Notes: a model not told the origin generated them from the sequence alone. 35,391 nt of DNA from Leptolinea sp. UBA5203 (GCA_002412765.1 DHVR01000053.1:1-35391); one strand, 5' to 3'. Counted from the stretch's first letter, positions 26,435 to 35,196 are shown. A program made the numbers and translations.

Positions 26435-27590
26435 TTGAATTCCTGTTTTCCTTGTTATTTTCCGCTTTACTAACGCGGGAGATACTCATTAAAAGGCCAA
26501 TACCCACCATGGTGGTCACCAAACTGGAACCGCCAGAACTGAGAAATGGTAGAGCATTGCCTGCAAAAGGTATCAGATTGACCAAAACTCCAATATTAAT
26601 AAACGCTTCAATTACGATCCAGAAGGTTACCCCTCCGGCTAATAATTTACCAAATAGATCAGGTGCGTGTTGGGCAATGACAATTCCCCGCCAGAGCAGG
26701 AGAATAAATAACCCAATGATGATTGTGCCGCCAAAAATACCGGTTTCTTCCACTAGAACAGCAAAAATACTGTCTGTCCACGGCACAGGCAATCCGGTGG
26801 ATTTGGTGGTTGATTTACCAATGCCGACACCAAACCAGCCGCCGCGAATAACAGCTTCCAAGGATCGTTGAATGTGATAAGAAATACTATCGATATTTTG
26901 TAAATTTGGATTAAATGTGAGAATACGTTCCGCACGGTCACTGACCAGAATCACGGCGCCACCAACCAGAATAATTAGCACCAACATTAACAAGATGTGG
27001 CGGATGCTGCCTCCACTAAGGAAGAAAAGCAGGCCTCCCAGGGCAAATACAGTGATCGTGGCGCTTACATCTGGTTGAATGGCAATTAGACCCCCGATAA
27101 AGCCTACAATGATACTGACGGGCACTAAACCAAAGGTGAATTTATTTAATTGCTCCTGACGAGAGGTCAGCCAGGCAGAGAGATATATAATGACTGATAA
27201 TTTAGCCAACTCGGAAGGCTGTACAGAACCGCGCAACAGACCTCGGTTCAATCCTGAAGGATCATCGGTGACAAACATAACCGCGATCAGCATCACGACG
27301 GTAATACCCATCATGAGCAGAAGAATTTCTTTGCGCATGAGCAATTTGTAATCAAAAAGACTGAGGATAGAAGCAATCAAGCTGCCAACAAATAACCATT
27401 TGATCTGGTTGCCCAAGAAGTAGGCCGCAGGCAGGCCAACACGCAGAGAGTGGCTCCAACTGGCGGAGTAGACAGCCAGTAATCCAATGATCGAAAGACA
27501 CATCACAATTATCAGCATTGGGGTATCAAACGTCAATCGAAAAAGACCACGTTTGGGTTGTTGGGTTGAGGGTTTGCTAGTGTTCATCAT
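26367..27590 (-). CDS. ftsW: SEDS-family peptidoglycan polymerase FtsW
   Basis: FtsW polymerises lipid II into glycan strands at the septum, working with FtsI. The 407-residue protein has about ten membrane helices and the SEDS motifs VQPSELAKLSVII, GVGIGKSTTKSTGLPVPWTD followed by EETGIFGG, and ALPFLSSGGSS near the end. Two ATG codons lie at the murD stop. The ATG at 27590 overlaps it as ATGA, and GGGTG stands upstream. A longer reading from 27617 is possible but lacks support. The C-terminal tail of about 23 residues (rich in N and R) extends 68 bases into murG, an unusually long overlap. The tail has no family similarity that I recognise. Confidence 0.95.
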   Translation of the reverse strand: MMNTSKPSTQQPKRGLFRLTFDTPMLIIVMCLSIIGLLAVYSASWSHSLRVGLPAAYFLGNQIKWLFVGSLIASILSLFDYKLLMRKEILLLMMGITVVMLIAVMFVTDDPSGLNRGLLRGSVQPSELAKLSVIIYLSAWLTSRQEQLNKFTFGLVPVSIIVGFIGGLIAIQPDVSATITVFALGGLLFFLSGGSIRHILLMLVLIILVGGAVILVSDRAERILTFNPNLQNIDSISYHIQRSLEAVIRGGWFGVGIGKSTTKSTGLPVPWTDSIFAVLVEETGIFGGTIIIGLFILLLWRGIVIAQHAPDLFGKLLAGGVTFWIVIEAFINIGVLVNLIPFAGNALPFLSSGGSSLVTTMVGIGLLMSISRVSKAENNKENRNSNAAIIDLRWRNGRRDLPRYRRS

Positions 27591-28969
27591 AGTTCGTTCA
27601 CCCATCTTCGATACCATTCTCCACGTTCTGCAAAATCTTTATATGCATCGTAACTAGTACCGCCTGGCGAAAGTAAAACAACATCGCCATCTTCAACCCG
27701 GCTGGCTGCTTTTTGAACGGCATCCTTGAGGTTGGTACATTGATCCACGGAATAAGGTCTCTGATCAACGTTGGTGGATCCGATGGCTTCCAAGATTAAA
27801 TCACCTGCTTCACCAAAAACCACCACATGGTCCACTCTTTCGTGGATTTTTTTTGCCAGGGTTTCCCAGGGCAACTTTTTATCGCGCCCACCAAGCATTA
27901 AAACCAGAGGCTCATCAAATGCGTTGATGGCAGCCATGGTTCGTTCGGGTGCGGTAGCAATTGAATCGTTATACCATGCAGCCCCATGCCATTGACGAAC
28001 AAATTCGAGCCGATGGGCGACGCCGGCAAAATCCCGAATGCCTGCCTGGATACTTTCCAGAGGAATACCGGCGGCAAATCCGATAGCAACGGCTGCCAGC
28101 ACATTAGTTAAGTTGTGTTGTCCGCGCAGTAGAATCTCTTTTGTGCTCAACACTGCAATGTCGGGACCTGTTGAATGATAATAGACGATATTTTGGTCTG
28201 CATACGTACCGATCCATTCACCGATTTCGGGTTTATCCAAACCAAAACTACTTAATTTGCCTTTGACGGCATTGGTTAATGCCCAAGAACCCTCGTCATC
28301 CCGGTTCAGGATGGCGATATCATCCGTTTGTTGGTAATCTAATATGTGCTGTTTTGCGGCGGTGTATGCCTCAATGGTGACATGGCGGTCCAGATGATTG
28401 GGTGTGATGTTCAAGACTGCGGCCACTTTGGGGGAGAGGGACATCTGTTCCAATTGGAAACTGGAGAGTTCGAGAATTACCAGATCATCCGGGCTGATTT
28501 GATCTGCATGTACGATCAGTGGGTTGCCTATGTTGCCGCCAATCCAGGCTTTTTCAGCATATGCGTGGGTGGCCATGCGGCCGACCAGGGTGGTTGTGGT
28601 GGTTTTTCCGGCGGAACCGGTAATGCCAACGGTTTTTGCGCTAATATTTTCCAAAAATACTTGGGAATCATTGGTAATGGGGATTTGCCGACGAACAGCT
28701 TCTTCTACAATTGGCAGGGTTAAAGGCACGCCGCCCGAAACACAGACCAGTTCCTGTCCGTTCAAGATTTCAAGGGGATGAGATCCCAAGACCCATTTGA
28801 TGGGGTAATTTTTTAAGGCTGCCATTTCGTCGTTCATTTTGTCCAGAGAATGGTTGTCATTCAAGGTCACCTGAGCGCCATGCACGGCAAGAAATTGGGC
28901 CAATGCCAATCCCTGACGGGCGGCACCCAAAATCAAAACAGGTTTTCCTTTCCAATTTGTTGTCATCAT
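27587..28969 (-). CDS. murD: UDP-N-acetylmuramoyl-L-alanine--D-glutamate ligase MurD
   Basis: MurD adds D-glutamate to UDP-MurNAc-L-Ala with ATP. The 460-residue protein has the N-terminal uracil-binding Rossmann fold starting VLILGAARQGLA, the ATP loop GITGSAGKTTT (115-125), LELSSFQLEQM, and NITPNHLDRH in the central domain. The ligase C-terminal domain carries MLGGRDKKLPW. An upstream in-frame ATG would add 17 residues lying inside mraY. The ATG at 28969 is chosen because it overlaps the mraY stop as ATGA and begins where the family alignment does. Confidence 0.97.
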   Translation of the reverse strand: MMTTNWKGKPVLILGAARQGLALAQFLAVHGAQVTLNDNHSLDKMNDEMAALKNYPIKWVLGSHPLEILNGQELVCVSGGVPLTLPIVEEAVRRQIPITNDSQVFLENISAKTVGITGSAGKTTTTTLVGRMATHAYAEKAWIGGNIGNPLIVHADQISPDDLVILELSSFQLEQMSLSPKVAAVLNITPNHLDRHVTIEAYTAAKQHILDYQQTDDIAILNRDDEGSWALTNAVKGKLSSFGLDKPEIGEWIGTYADQNIVYYHSTGPDIAVLSTKEILLRGQHNLTNVLAAVAIGFAAGIPLESIQAGIRDFAGVAHRLEFVRQWHGAAWYNDSIATAPERTMAAINAFDEPLVLMLGGRDKKLPWETLAKKIHERVDHVVVFGEAGDLILEAIGSTNVDQRPYSVDQCTNLKDAVQKAASRVEDGDVVLLSPGGTSYDAYKDFAERGEWYRRWVNEL

Positions 28970-29958
28970 GCCAATGTCACCGCTATGCCAATAATCGCAA
29001 ATAGTAAACCAATCAGCCAAAATCGCTGAACGACCTGGGTTTCACTCCAGCCTAACAATTCAAAATGGTGCTGCAAGGGAGCCATTTTAAAGAGGCGTTT
29101 GCCCTTGGTAAGTTTGAAATAACTGATTTGTAAGATGACACTGACAGCGATGGCGACCGGGATGATGGCAATAATCGGCAGTAAGAGCCATTGACCTGTC
29201 ATCAGAGCCACGACGGCCAATACGGCCCCCAATGCCAGCGAACCGGTATCCCCCATGAAAAGATTGGCAGGATGAACGTTAAACCAGAGGAATCCAAAAA
29301 TTGCGCCCACCAGGGTGAAACAAAAGCGAGCGACAGTGTCCTGACCCTGCATGATGGCGATGGCTCCATAGGCAGTGAGGGCGGTGGCGGTGATTAATCC
29401 AGCCAGACCGTCTAATCCATCCGTAAAATTCACGGCATTGGACATGCCCACAATCATGAAGGCAGCTATGGGGATGTAGAAAGGATCCAGATTGATAATC
29501 TGGTTGACACCCGGCCAAATTAATTGAGGCACATTGAGAAAATAGCGCAGCACAAAGGCAATGGCCAGAGCCAGAATCACCTGAATGATAAATTTGGTGC
29601 GTGCCCGCATCCCTAATTGTTTACGAGGTCCGCGAATTCCTTCCCAATCATCAATGCCACCCAGAATTCCAAAGAGAACCAGAGTAAGCAGTGGAATGAA
29701 CACATCATTGCCAAACAAATTCACCCCAACTAGCGAGACAAAATTGAGCAGAACGGTAATGAATAACACCGGTAAAATGATCATCAAGCCGCCCATGGTG
29801 GGGGTGCCCATTTTGGTCATATGCCGCTGTGGTCCTTCAACCCGGATGAGTTTTCCGATTTTGAAGTGCTTTAACATGCGAATGAAGGGTCCGCCCCAAA
29901 TGACGGCCATCATAAAACCTAATAAGCTAAGGGATAATGCGAGCGAAGTTTCTTTCAT
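28966..29958 (-). CDS. mraY: Phospho-N-acetylmuramoyl-pentapeptide transferase MraY
   Basis: MraY moves phospho-MurNAc-pentapeptide from UDP to undecaprenyl phosphate, making lipid I in the membrane. The 330-residue protein has about ten membrane helices. Catalytic features are visible: GTPTMGG (51-57), the aspartate pair GGIDDWEG (D103-D104), NFTDGLDGLAG (177-187, with D180 and D183), and the MAPLQHHFELLGW loop near the C-terminus with its histidines. It overlaps murF upstream and murD downstream by ATGA junctions. Confidence 0.97.
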   Translation of the reverse strand: MKETSLALSLSLLGFMMAVIWGGPFIRMLKHFKIGKLIRVEGPQRHMTKMGTPTMGGLMIILPVLFITVLLNFVSLVGVNLFGNDVFIPLLTLVLFGILGGIDDWEGIRGPRKQLGMRARTKFIIQVILALAIAFVLRYFLNVPQLIWPGVNQIINLDPFYIPIAAFMIVGMSNAVNFTDGLDGLAGLITATALTAYGAIAIMQGQDTVARFCFTLVGAIFGFLWFNVHPANLFMGDTGSLALGAVLAVVALMTGQWLLLPIIAIIPVAIAVSVILQISYFKLTKGKRLFKMAPLQHHFELLGWSETQVVQRFWLIGLLFAIIGIAVTLA

Positions 29959-31376
29959 TGCGCATTCTCCAATGCCGATACAATTCGATCCATCTTAAGA
30001 CTGTTGGATCCCTTGACCAAAATCACTTCTTTTCCGGTGCTCATTTCGTTAACAAAAGCGATGAGTTCGTCCATGTCAGAAAAATGGTGAATGTGACGCC
30101 CGCTCATACCTGCCTGAAGTGCTGCACCGGCGATCATGGCACTCAGTTCACCATACGTGATCAAAGTTTCACATACATCGGCGGCACGCAGGCCTACTTT
30201 TTCGTGTCCCTGCTTCTCGTATGGTCCTAATTCTTTCATGTCGCCTAGGATGGCTATCTTGCGGCCTTCCAACTCGTGCAATAAATTCAAGGCAGCCAGA
30301 GTCGATTCCGGGCTGGCGTTGTAGGTATCATCCAGAATCAAGGATCCCTTGCTGCTATAAACCGTGTTGAGCCGAATTTGATTCTTGCTGGTTTGTAAAT
30401 TGTGAATAATTTCGTTCCAGGAGAGGTTGAATACCAAACCCACCGATACCGCGCGTAAGACCGTATGCACCGAGTGTCTGCCAATTTGAGGGACGCGCAG
30501 ATGTAGGACATCATTTTTATGATGCAAACGAAAACGAATTCCTTCCAGCCCCATGCCTTCAATTTGATCTGCCCACAAATCCGCCTTACTGGAAAGCCCA
30601 TAATAAAAGACATGCGCTTTGGTCAACTCGGCCATGGGATACACCAGGGGATCGTCATAATTTAAGATAGCAACTCCCTGTGGAGCAGCGGGTAAGGATT
30701 GCACCAGTTCGGCTTTACCTGCGGCAATGGCTTCCTGTGATCCGGCTCGTTCAGCATGAACGGTACCGATGTTGGTGATGACACCAATTCTTGGAGAAGC
30801 AATATCACATAGGAATTTGAGATCACCTTGGACGTACAGCCCCATTTCCAGTACAGCAACCTGATGTTCTTCGGTTAATTCCAATAAGGTAAGGGGTAGA
30901 CCAATCTCATTATTTAAATTACCCGGATTTTTAAGGGTTACAAACTGGCTTTGGAGAACATCAGCGGTTAGTTCTTTGGTGGTTGATTTTCCAACACTGC
31001 CAGTAATCCCGACGACATCCACCGTTAATTGATTTCGCCAGGATTTTGCGATGGTTTGTAGTGCTTGAATACTGTCCCCGGTTTTAATGCAAATTGGAGA
31101 CAAGAAATCTATGGTATTGGGAATGATGGAGGAACCGGTTAAATCAATGATCTGATAACCAGGTTCGATGTCATGATCGATCAAGGCTGCGACTGCGCCA
31201 TTGCGGAATGCATTTTCAACATACAGATGTCCATCTGTTTTTTCACCGGACATGGCAACAAAAATATTCCCGGGTAAAATTTTCCGAGAATCTACTCTGG
31301 CACCGGTGACAATAGGTCCGGAAAATTCCGGCGATTGCCCTGATAATGCATTCAAACATTTTCCAATCGTTAGCAC
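29955..31376 (-). CDS. murF: UDP-MurNAc-tripeptide--D-Ala-D-Ala ligase MurF
   Basis: MurF adds D-Ala-D-Ala, made by Ddl, to complete the UDP-MurNAc-pentapeptide. The 473-residue protein has an N-terminal substrate-binding domain (TGARVDSRKILPGNIFVA at about 24-41), the ATP loop GITGSVGKSTT (123-133), and the adenine and ligase domains with DDTYNASPES and ILGDMKELG. The start codon is GTG at 31376, three bases after the ftsI stop, with AAAGGA eight bases before it. murE, usually its upstream neighbour, is absent here. Which third residue the enzyme accepts (diaminopimelate, ornithine or lysine) cannot be told from this gene. Confidence 0.96.
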   Translation of the reverse strand: MLTIGKCLNALSGQSPEFSGPIVTGARVDSRKILPGNIFVAMSGEKTDGHLYVENAFRNGAVAALIDHDIEPGYQIIDLTGSSIIPNTIDFLSPICIKTGDSIQALQTIAKSWRNQLTVDVVGITGSVGKSTTKELTADVLQSQFVTLKNPGNLNNEIGLPLTLLELTEEHQVAVLEMGLYVQGDLKFLCDIASPRIGVITNIGTVHAERAGSQEAIAAGKAELVQSLPAAPQGVAILNYDDPLVYPMAELTKAHVFYYGLSSKADLWADQIEGMGLEGIRFRLHHKNDVLHLRVPQIGRHSVHTVLRAVSVGLVFNLSWNEIIHNLQTSKNQIRLNTVYSSKGSLILDDTYNASPESTLAALNLLHELEGRKIAILGDMKELGPYEKQGHEKVGLRAADVCETLITYGELSAMIAGAALQAGMSGRHIHHFSDMDELIAFVNEMSTGKEVILVKGSNSLKMDRIVSALENAQ

Positions 31377-31379
31377 AGG

Positions 31380-33170
31380 TTATTCCTTTACAACTTTCTG
31401 GTTCAACTGATGCCGGATATCATCCGGCGGGATATCCATCAAAACCACTAATTCAGAAACCACATCATGAAAAACGGGCGCAGCAACCACTGATCCCCAG
31501 ATCGAGGATGTGGGTTTTTCGATCCAGATATAAACAATAAATTGCGGGTCATCTACCGGCCCCCAGCCGACGAATGAAGCATTGGTGGTATCACTGGTGT
31601 ATCCTAACGGTCCTGGAATTTCAGCGGTACCGGTCTTACCCGCCAGGCGATAACCATCCACCAAGGCGCTCGATGCTTCACGTTCCAAAGAAACTGCTAA
31701 CATTTCCGTAAGGGTGTCGGCGGTTTCTTCTGAGATGGGTTTTCCGGTGACCATCGGGGAAGAATCTCGACGCTGCCCATTATCCAAAACCGATTTTAGA
31801 ATATGAGGCGACATCATCTTGCCGTCATTGGCGACAGCGGAGATGGATGTAATCATTTGGATAGGTGTTACTGCCAGACCTTGACCAAACGAATTCGCGG
31901 CGATGTCTGCGTCTACCCAGGTATCTCCAGGGACACTCAAAGGCCAGGCAACTTCGCCAGCCAGATCAACATTGGTTCTGCGGCCCATGCCAAATTCGAG
32001 CAAGTATTTATAAAAGTTATTCGGGCCAATTTCAGTGGCAACCCAGGCCAGGCATACATTAAGGGAGTGCTGGAGGCAGCCGGTCATATCTTGGGGACCC
32101 CAAGCTGCACGGTCCCAGTTATAAATGGTGATACCACCGATGTTGATCGAACCTGTATCGATAAATTCTGTATCAGGTTTCACTGCTCCAGTATCCAGAC
32201 CTATGGCCATGGTTAGAACTTTGAAGACCGAACCAGGCTCATAGGAAATGTCAATTGTGCGATTGAAATAATTATCCTGGTATTCCCAATAGACATTGGG
32301 ATTCATGCGTGGATTGGAAGCCATGGCTAGAATTTCGCCGGTTTTAGGGTCCATAACGATAATCGAACCGGATTGGGCGCCATTACTCGCTACTGCATTG
32401 TCCAGAATTTCTTCCACATTGGCTTGGATTTCACGATCAATGGTCAAAACCAGGCTAGAACCTGGCGGGACATTGACAAATTCTTTGATTTTATTGGGAT
32501 CAACTGGAGAAGCCACTTCCAGGGGTGTTCCCCTGAGCAGGGCGTTGTACTGCTCTTCAACGCCTAAATGAGCTTCACCTTTTTCAATATCCAGCATGGA
32601 ATAAAAGCCAAGAATATTGGATGCCAGGTAATTTTCCGGATATGATCGCTGCAAGTGGGGGTTCCAGTTCACTCCGCTAAGTACCTGGGCAGAGCCGCTG
32701 TCCTTCCGTTGTTGGGCATACGTTTTTTGGTATTCATCTTTAATGGAGCGTAATTGCTCTATCTTTGATGGAGAAACAAAATCTGCAACCACGACATAAA
32801 CCTGGCCATTTGCCGGATCATAGGGGGTGCTGATGCGTGCCAAGGTGTCCTGATAATCCAGTCCCAATACATTGGCTAATACGCTGGCGATGGTTTCCTC
32901 ATTCCCGAGAGAATTAACGGTTTTTAGTTCTACTCCAACTTCATAGACTTCTTTGTTTCCAACCAATAAATTTCCCCAGCGGTCATAAATGGTACCTCTT
33001 TCGGGAGTGATTTTTTCAACATTGTACTCATAGATCAGGTTGGATTGATCCCGGATTAGCATGACATTTGCATTCCCCTGGATATTGACCATCTGCAATA
33101 TTACAGTTAACCCAAACAAAGTCAGGGCTACACCTATAATTTGAAATCTGGTCGGGATTGCAAACTTCAT
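31380..33170 (-). CDS. ftsI: Class B penicillin-binding protein, septal transpeptidase FtsI
   Basis: FtsI cross-links septal peptidoglycan outside the cytoplasmic membrane. The 596-residue protein has one N-terminal membrane helix at about 8-26, a PBP dimerisation domain containing TPERGTIYDRWGNLL, and a transpeptidase domain. The active-site motifs are all present: SVFK with the nucleophile S314 and K317, SLN at 369-371, and KTGT at 512-515. It has no C-terminal PASTA repeats, unlike many Gram-positive FtsI/PBP2x proteins. The start overlaps the ftsL-like stop as ATGA. The partner polymerase FtsW is encoded four genes downstream. Confidence 0.96.
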   Translation of the reverse strand: MKFAIPTRFQIIGVALTLFGLTVILQMVNIQGNANVMLIRDQSNLIYEYNVEKITPERGTIYDRWGNLLVGNKEVYEVGVELKTVNSLGNEETIASVLANVLGLDYQDTLARISTPYDPANGQVYVVVADFVSPSKIEQLRSIKDEYQKTYAQQRKDSGSAQVLSGVNWNPHLQRSYPENYLASNILGFYSMLDIEKGEAHLGVEEQYNALLRGTPLEVASPVDPNKIKEFVNVPPGSSLVLTIDREIQANVEEILDNAVASNGAQSGSIIVMDPKTGEILAMASNPRMNPNVYWEYQDNYFNRTIDISYEPGSVFKVLTMAIGLDTGAVKPDTEFIDTGSINIGGITIYNWDRAAWGPQDMTGCLQHSLNVCLAWVATEIGPNNFYKYLLEFGMGRRTNVDLAGEVAWPLSVPGDTWVDADIAANSFGQGLAVTPIQMITSISAVANDGKMMSPHILKSVLDNGQRRDSSPMVTGKPISEETADTLTEMLAVSLEREASSALVDGYRLAGKTGTAEIPGPLGYTSDTTNASFVGWGPVDDPQFIVYIWIEKPTSSIWGSVVAAPVFHDVVSELVVLMDIPPDDIRHQLNQKVVKE

Positions 33171-33640
33171 TTGAATATTTCCTTCAAAGAAAATTTGGAG
33201 AAGTTGATATTATTGGTGATCATATCCCACAAGGATTGGGTATACATAGGTTGAAGAATGTTGTTGGGCATTCCAATGGATGCTGTATTGCTTGGTAAAT
33301 CAGTCAAACCTTTTTTGTGGTAACCCGCTACCGGAATGTAGATGGCATCATTGGGTGTGCTTGATTTGAAGCCCAACTCAAGCGCCCGTTGTTTCATGAT
33401 TTTGTTCGAGGTGAGATAAGCGATATTGGTGTGCATGGTCGCAATCTCCCGGTCAATTCGTCCTTTTTCCCATTCGAGATCCTGAATAGCAACACCTGCA
33501 GCGGCGGCGTTTTCAGTTACATACAAGTAAAAACCAGCAACAAGGGCTAATCCTACCAATAATACGAGATAGACTCCCAGGCGCTGAATATGTTTGCGCC
33601 AAGGAGCTTGTTTGTATGCATTAACCAGTTTGTGTGCCAT
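33167..33640 (-). CDS. FtsL-like bitopic division protein
   Basis: The 157-residue protein has a short basic cytoplasmic segment and one membrane helix at about 21-41. A polar helix with coiled-coil character follows at about 48-90 (IQDLEWEKGRIDREIATMHTN). A tail of about 60 residues with proline and asparagine ends the protein. This layout and its place between rsmH and ftsI are those of FtsL. FtsL joins FtsB and FtsQ and activates FtsWI. FtsL is poorly conserved in sequence, so identification rests on architecture and position. The C-terminal tail is longer than in most FtsL proteins. AGGAAG lies just before the ATG at 33640. The stop overlaps ftsI as ATGA. Confidence 0.75.
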   Translation of the reverse strand: MAHKLVNAYKQAPWRKHIQRLGVYLVLLVGLALVAGFYLYVTENAAAAGVAIQDLEWEKGRIDREIATMHTNIAYLTSNKIMKQRALELGFKSSTPNDAIYIPVAGYHKKGLTDLPSNTASIGMPNNILQPMYTQSLWDMITNNINFSKFSLKEIFK

Positions 33641-33701
33641 TTCTTCCTATCATTTTCCTTAGAATATTCGATCTTTAACGTGCAGAAAATGTGCCAAATC
33701 T

Positions 33702-34646
33702 TCATAATTTTTCGATAACTCTAAGCCTTGCACTTCTAGCTCTGGAATTTTGATGCATTTCATCTGGAGCAGCTTGAATGCTTTTTTTCGTCAGGATGGC
33801 TACGGTTGCCACATGGCCACAGGTGCAAACAGGTTGTTTGGGTGGACAAATGCAGTCACGGCTCTCCAAACGATAATACTGTTTCACAATCCGGTCTTCC
33901 AAAGAGTGGAAGGTTATAACAGCTAGCTTTCCACCTTTTTTCAAGGAAGCAACGGCTTTGGGTAAAAAAAGCTCAATGCCAGCCAATTCCTGGTTCACCG
34001 TTATTCGCAGTGCCTGGAAAATCAACGTGGCCGGATGGACTTTGCGTGGGTTGCTTTTCACCACGGCATTGATCACTCGGGTCAATTCAGCGGTTGTATC
34101 CAGCGGCCGGGCTTCTATGATCGCTGCGGCTATCCTTTCAGCGCCTGGCATTTCGCCAAAGACTCTCAAGAGAGTGGCAAGTTCTTTCTGGGAGGCCTGA
34201 TTCACCAGGTGCCAGGCTGAACGTTCCTGGGTCGGATCAAATCGCATGTCCAGGGGGCCGTCACTCTGAAAGGAAAAACCCCTCTCAGCGGTGTCCAGTT
34301 GCATGGAAGATACACCCAAATCCACCAAAATACCATCCACATCCTGCCAGCCTACTTTTGCCATTTCCAGATCAATGTTTTGATATGAGGTTTGGACTAG
34401 ATGAGCTCGCTTTCCGAAAGGATGCAGTTTTTCCTGGGCCAAAGAAATTGCTGTTGGATCCAGGTCCAACCCTAGCAACTCCCCATTGGGAGAAGATTTT
34501 TCCAGGATACCGAAGGCATGGCCTCCAGCACCCAGGGTGCCATCTACATACTTCCCATCGGACACTGGTTGTAAGTATTGTAAAACTTCATGGTAAAGTA
34601 CAGGAACATGGGCAGGGGTATTTTCTAACGGCGTTTTGCTGCTCAT
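33702..34646 (-). CDS. rsmH: 16S rRNA (cytosine(1402)-N(4))-methyltransferase RsmH
   Basis: RsmH (MraW) uses S-adenosylmethionine to methylate N4 of C1402 in the decoding centre of 16S rRNA. The 314-residue protein shows HVPVLYHEVL (13-22), the SAM-binding loop DGTLGAGGHA (35-44), DLGVSSMQLD (109-118) and RGFSFQSDGPLDMRFD (122-137). Near the end it has FHSLEDRIVK and a cluster of cysteines (CICPPKQPVCTCG). The start overlaps the mraZ stop as ATGA, the usual second gene of dcw clusters. A gap of 61 bases separates it from the ftsL-like gene. Confidence 0.98.
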   Translation of the reverse strand: MSSKTPLENTPAHVPVLYHEVLQYLQPVSDGKYVDGTLGAGGHAFGILEKSSPNGELLGLDLDPTAISLAQEKLHPFGKRAHLVQTSYQNIDLEMAKVGWQDVDGILVDLGVSSMQLDTAERGFSFQSDGPLDMRFDPTQERSAWHLVNQASQKELATLLRVFGEMPGAERIAAAIIEARPLDTTAELTRVINAVVKSNPRKVHPATLIFQALRITVNQELAGIELFLPKAVASLKKGGKLAVITFHSLEDRIVKQYYRLESRDCICPPKQPVCTCGHVATVAILTKKSIQAAPDEMHQNSRARSARLRVIEKL

Positions 34647-35086
34647 GCCAGATCCATAGATAGATCTAAATTCGCAAACAATTCCGGATTCTCTTCAGAA
34701 TTTTGTAAGGACAAGTCCTTCTTTTCCCAAAGTTCCGGATTCCATATCTCAAAATTGTCACCCACACCGACAATGATAGCCGTGCTGGCTAACTTACCGG
34801 AGTCGCGCAGGAATTGCGGAATGAGAAGACGGCCGGCTTTATCCAGCTCAACCCGATCTGCATGAGCAAAAATCAAACGCTTCAATTGACGGGCAGCGGG
34901 ATTGGTCATACTCATGGTGTTTACTTTGGCATACATTTTTTCAAAATTGGGTGAAGGCATAACGACGAGGTTTTGATCGAAGCCCTGCGTGATGAAGGCG
35001 CCATCCAGCAACAGTTCACGGTATCGTACCGGAATTGTCATGCGTCCTTTTTCATCAATGCTGTGCTCGTAATAACCCAAGAACAT
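34643..35086 (-). CDS. mraZ: Transcriptional regulator MraZ
   Basis: MraZ is the ring-forming DNA-binding repressor of its own dcw operon. The 147-residue protein contains two AbrB-like half-domains, each with the family motif DxxGR: DEKGR at 11-15 and DKAGR at 82-86. GAGGA stands nine bases before the ATG at 35086. Directly upstream is a promoter whose start region is covered by four GTGG repeats at 10-bp spacing, the known form of MraZ sites, so autorepression is likely. It is the first gene of the operon. Confidence 0.97.
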   Translation of the reverse strand: MFLGYYEHSIDEKGRMTIPVRYRELLLDGAFITQGFDQNLVVMPSPNFEKMYAKVNTMSMTNPAARQLKRLIFAHADRVELDKAGRLLIPQFLRDSGKLASTAIIVGVGDNFEIWNPELWEKKDLSLQNSEENPELFANLDLSMDLA

Positions 35087-35113
35087 AAGTTCTAATCCTC
35101 GCTAATAGTACAA

Positions 35114-35133
35114 AACGCCGGATATCCGGCGTT
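35114..35133. promoter_or_regulatory. Perfect 20-bp palindrome in the mraZ leader
   Basis: AACGCCGGAT (35114-35123) is followed directly by its reverse complement ATCCGGCGTT (35124-35133). It adjoins the last MraZ repeat and lies 27 bases before the mraZ start codon. It could be a binding site for a dimeric protein or fold into a GC-rich leader hairpin. No T run follows on the minus strand, so it is not a standard terminator. Confidence 0.6.
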
Positions 35134-35167
35134 CCACTTTCACCCACTATTAACCACTTTTGTCCAC
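35134..35167 (-). promoter_or_regulatory. MraZ operator: four GTGG repeats with 10-bp period
   Basis: On the minus strand GTGG occurs at 35164-35167, 35154-35157, 35144-35147 and 35134-35137, exactly 10 bases apart. Two repeats read AAAGTGG and one ATAGTGG, close to the AAAGTGG sites described for mollicute MraZ and to the 10-bp spaced TGGG repeats of gammaproteobacteria. The array starts just past the -10 hexamer, so bound MraZ would block transcription start. Confidence 0.85.
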
Positions 35168-35196
35168 AGTATAAACGAAATGGAGATCATTTGCAA
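35168..35196 (-). promoter_or_regulatory. Promoter of the dcw operon (PmraZ)
   Basis: On the minus strand TTGCAA (35191-35196) and TATACT (35168-35173) are separated by exactly 17 bases, a good sigma-70-type promoter. Transcription would start near 35161, inside the MraZ repeat array, with a leader of about 75 bases before mraZ. Confidence 0.8.

Noticed and set aside
28970..29020. N-terminal extension of MurD by 17 residues
   Set aside because: It lies wholly inside mraY and lacks similarity to MurD; the ATGA junction at 28969 fits the operon pattern.
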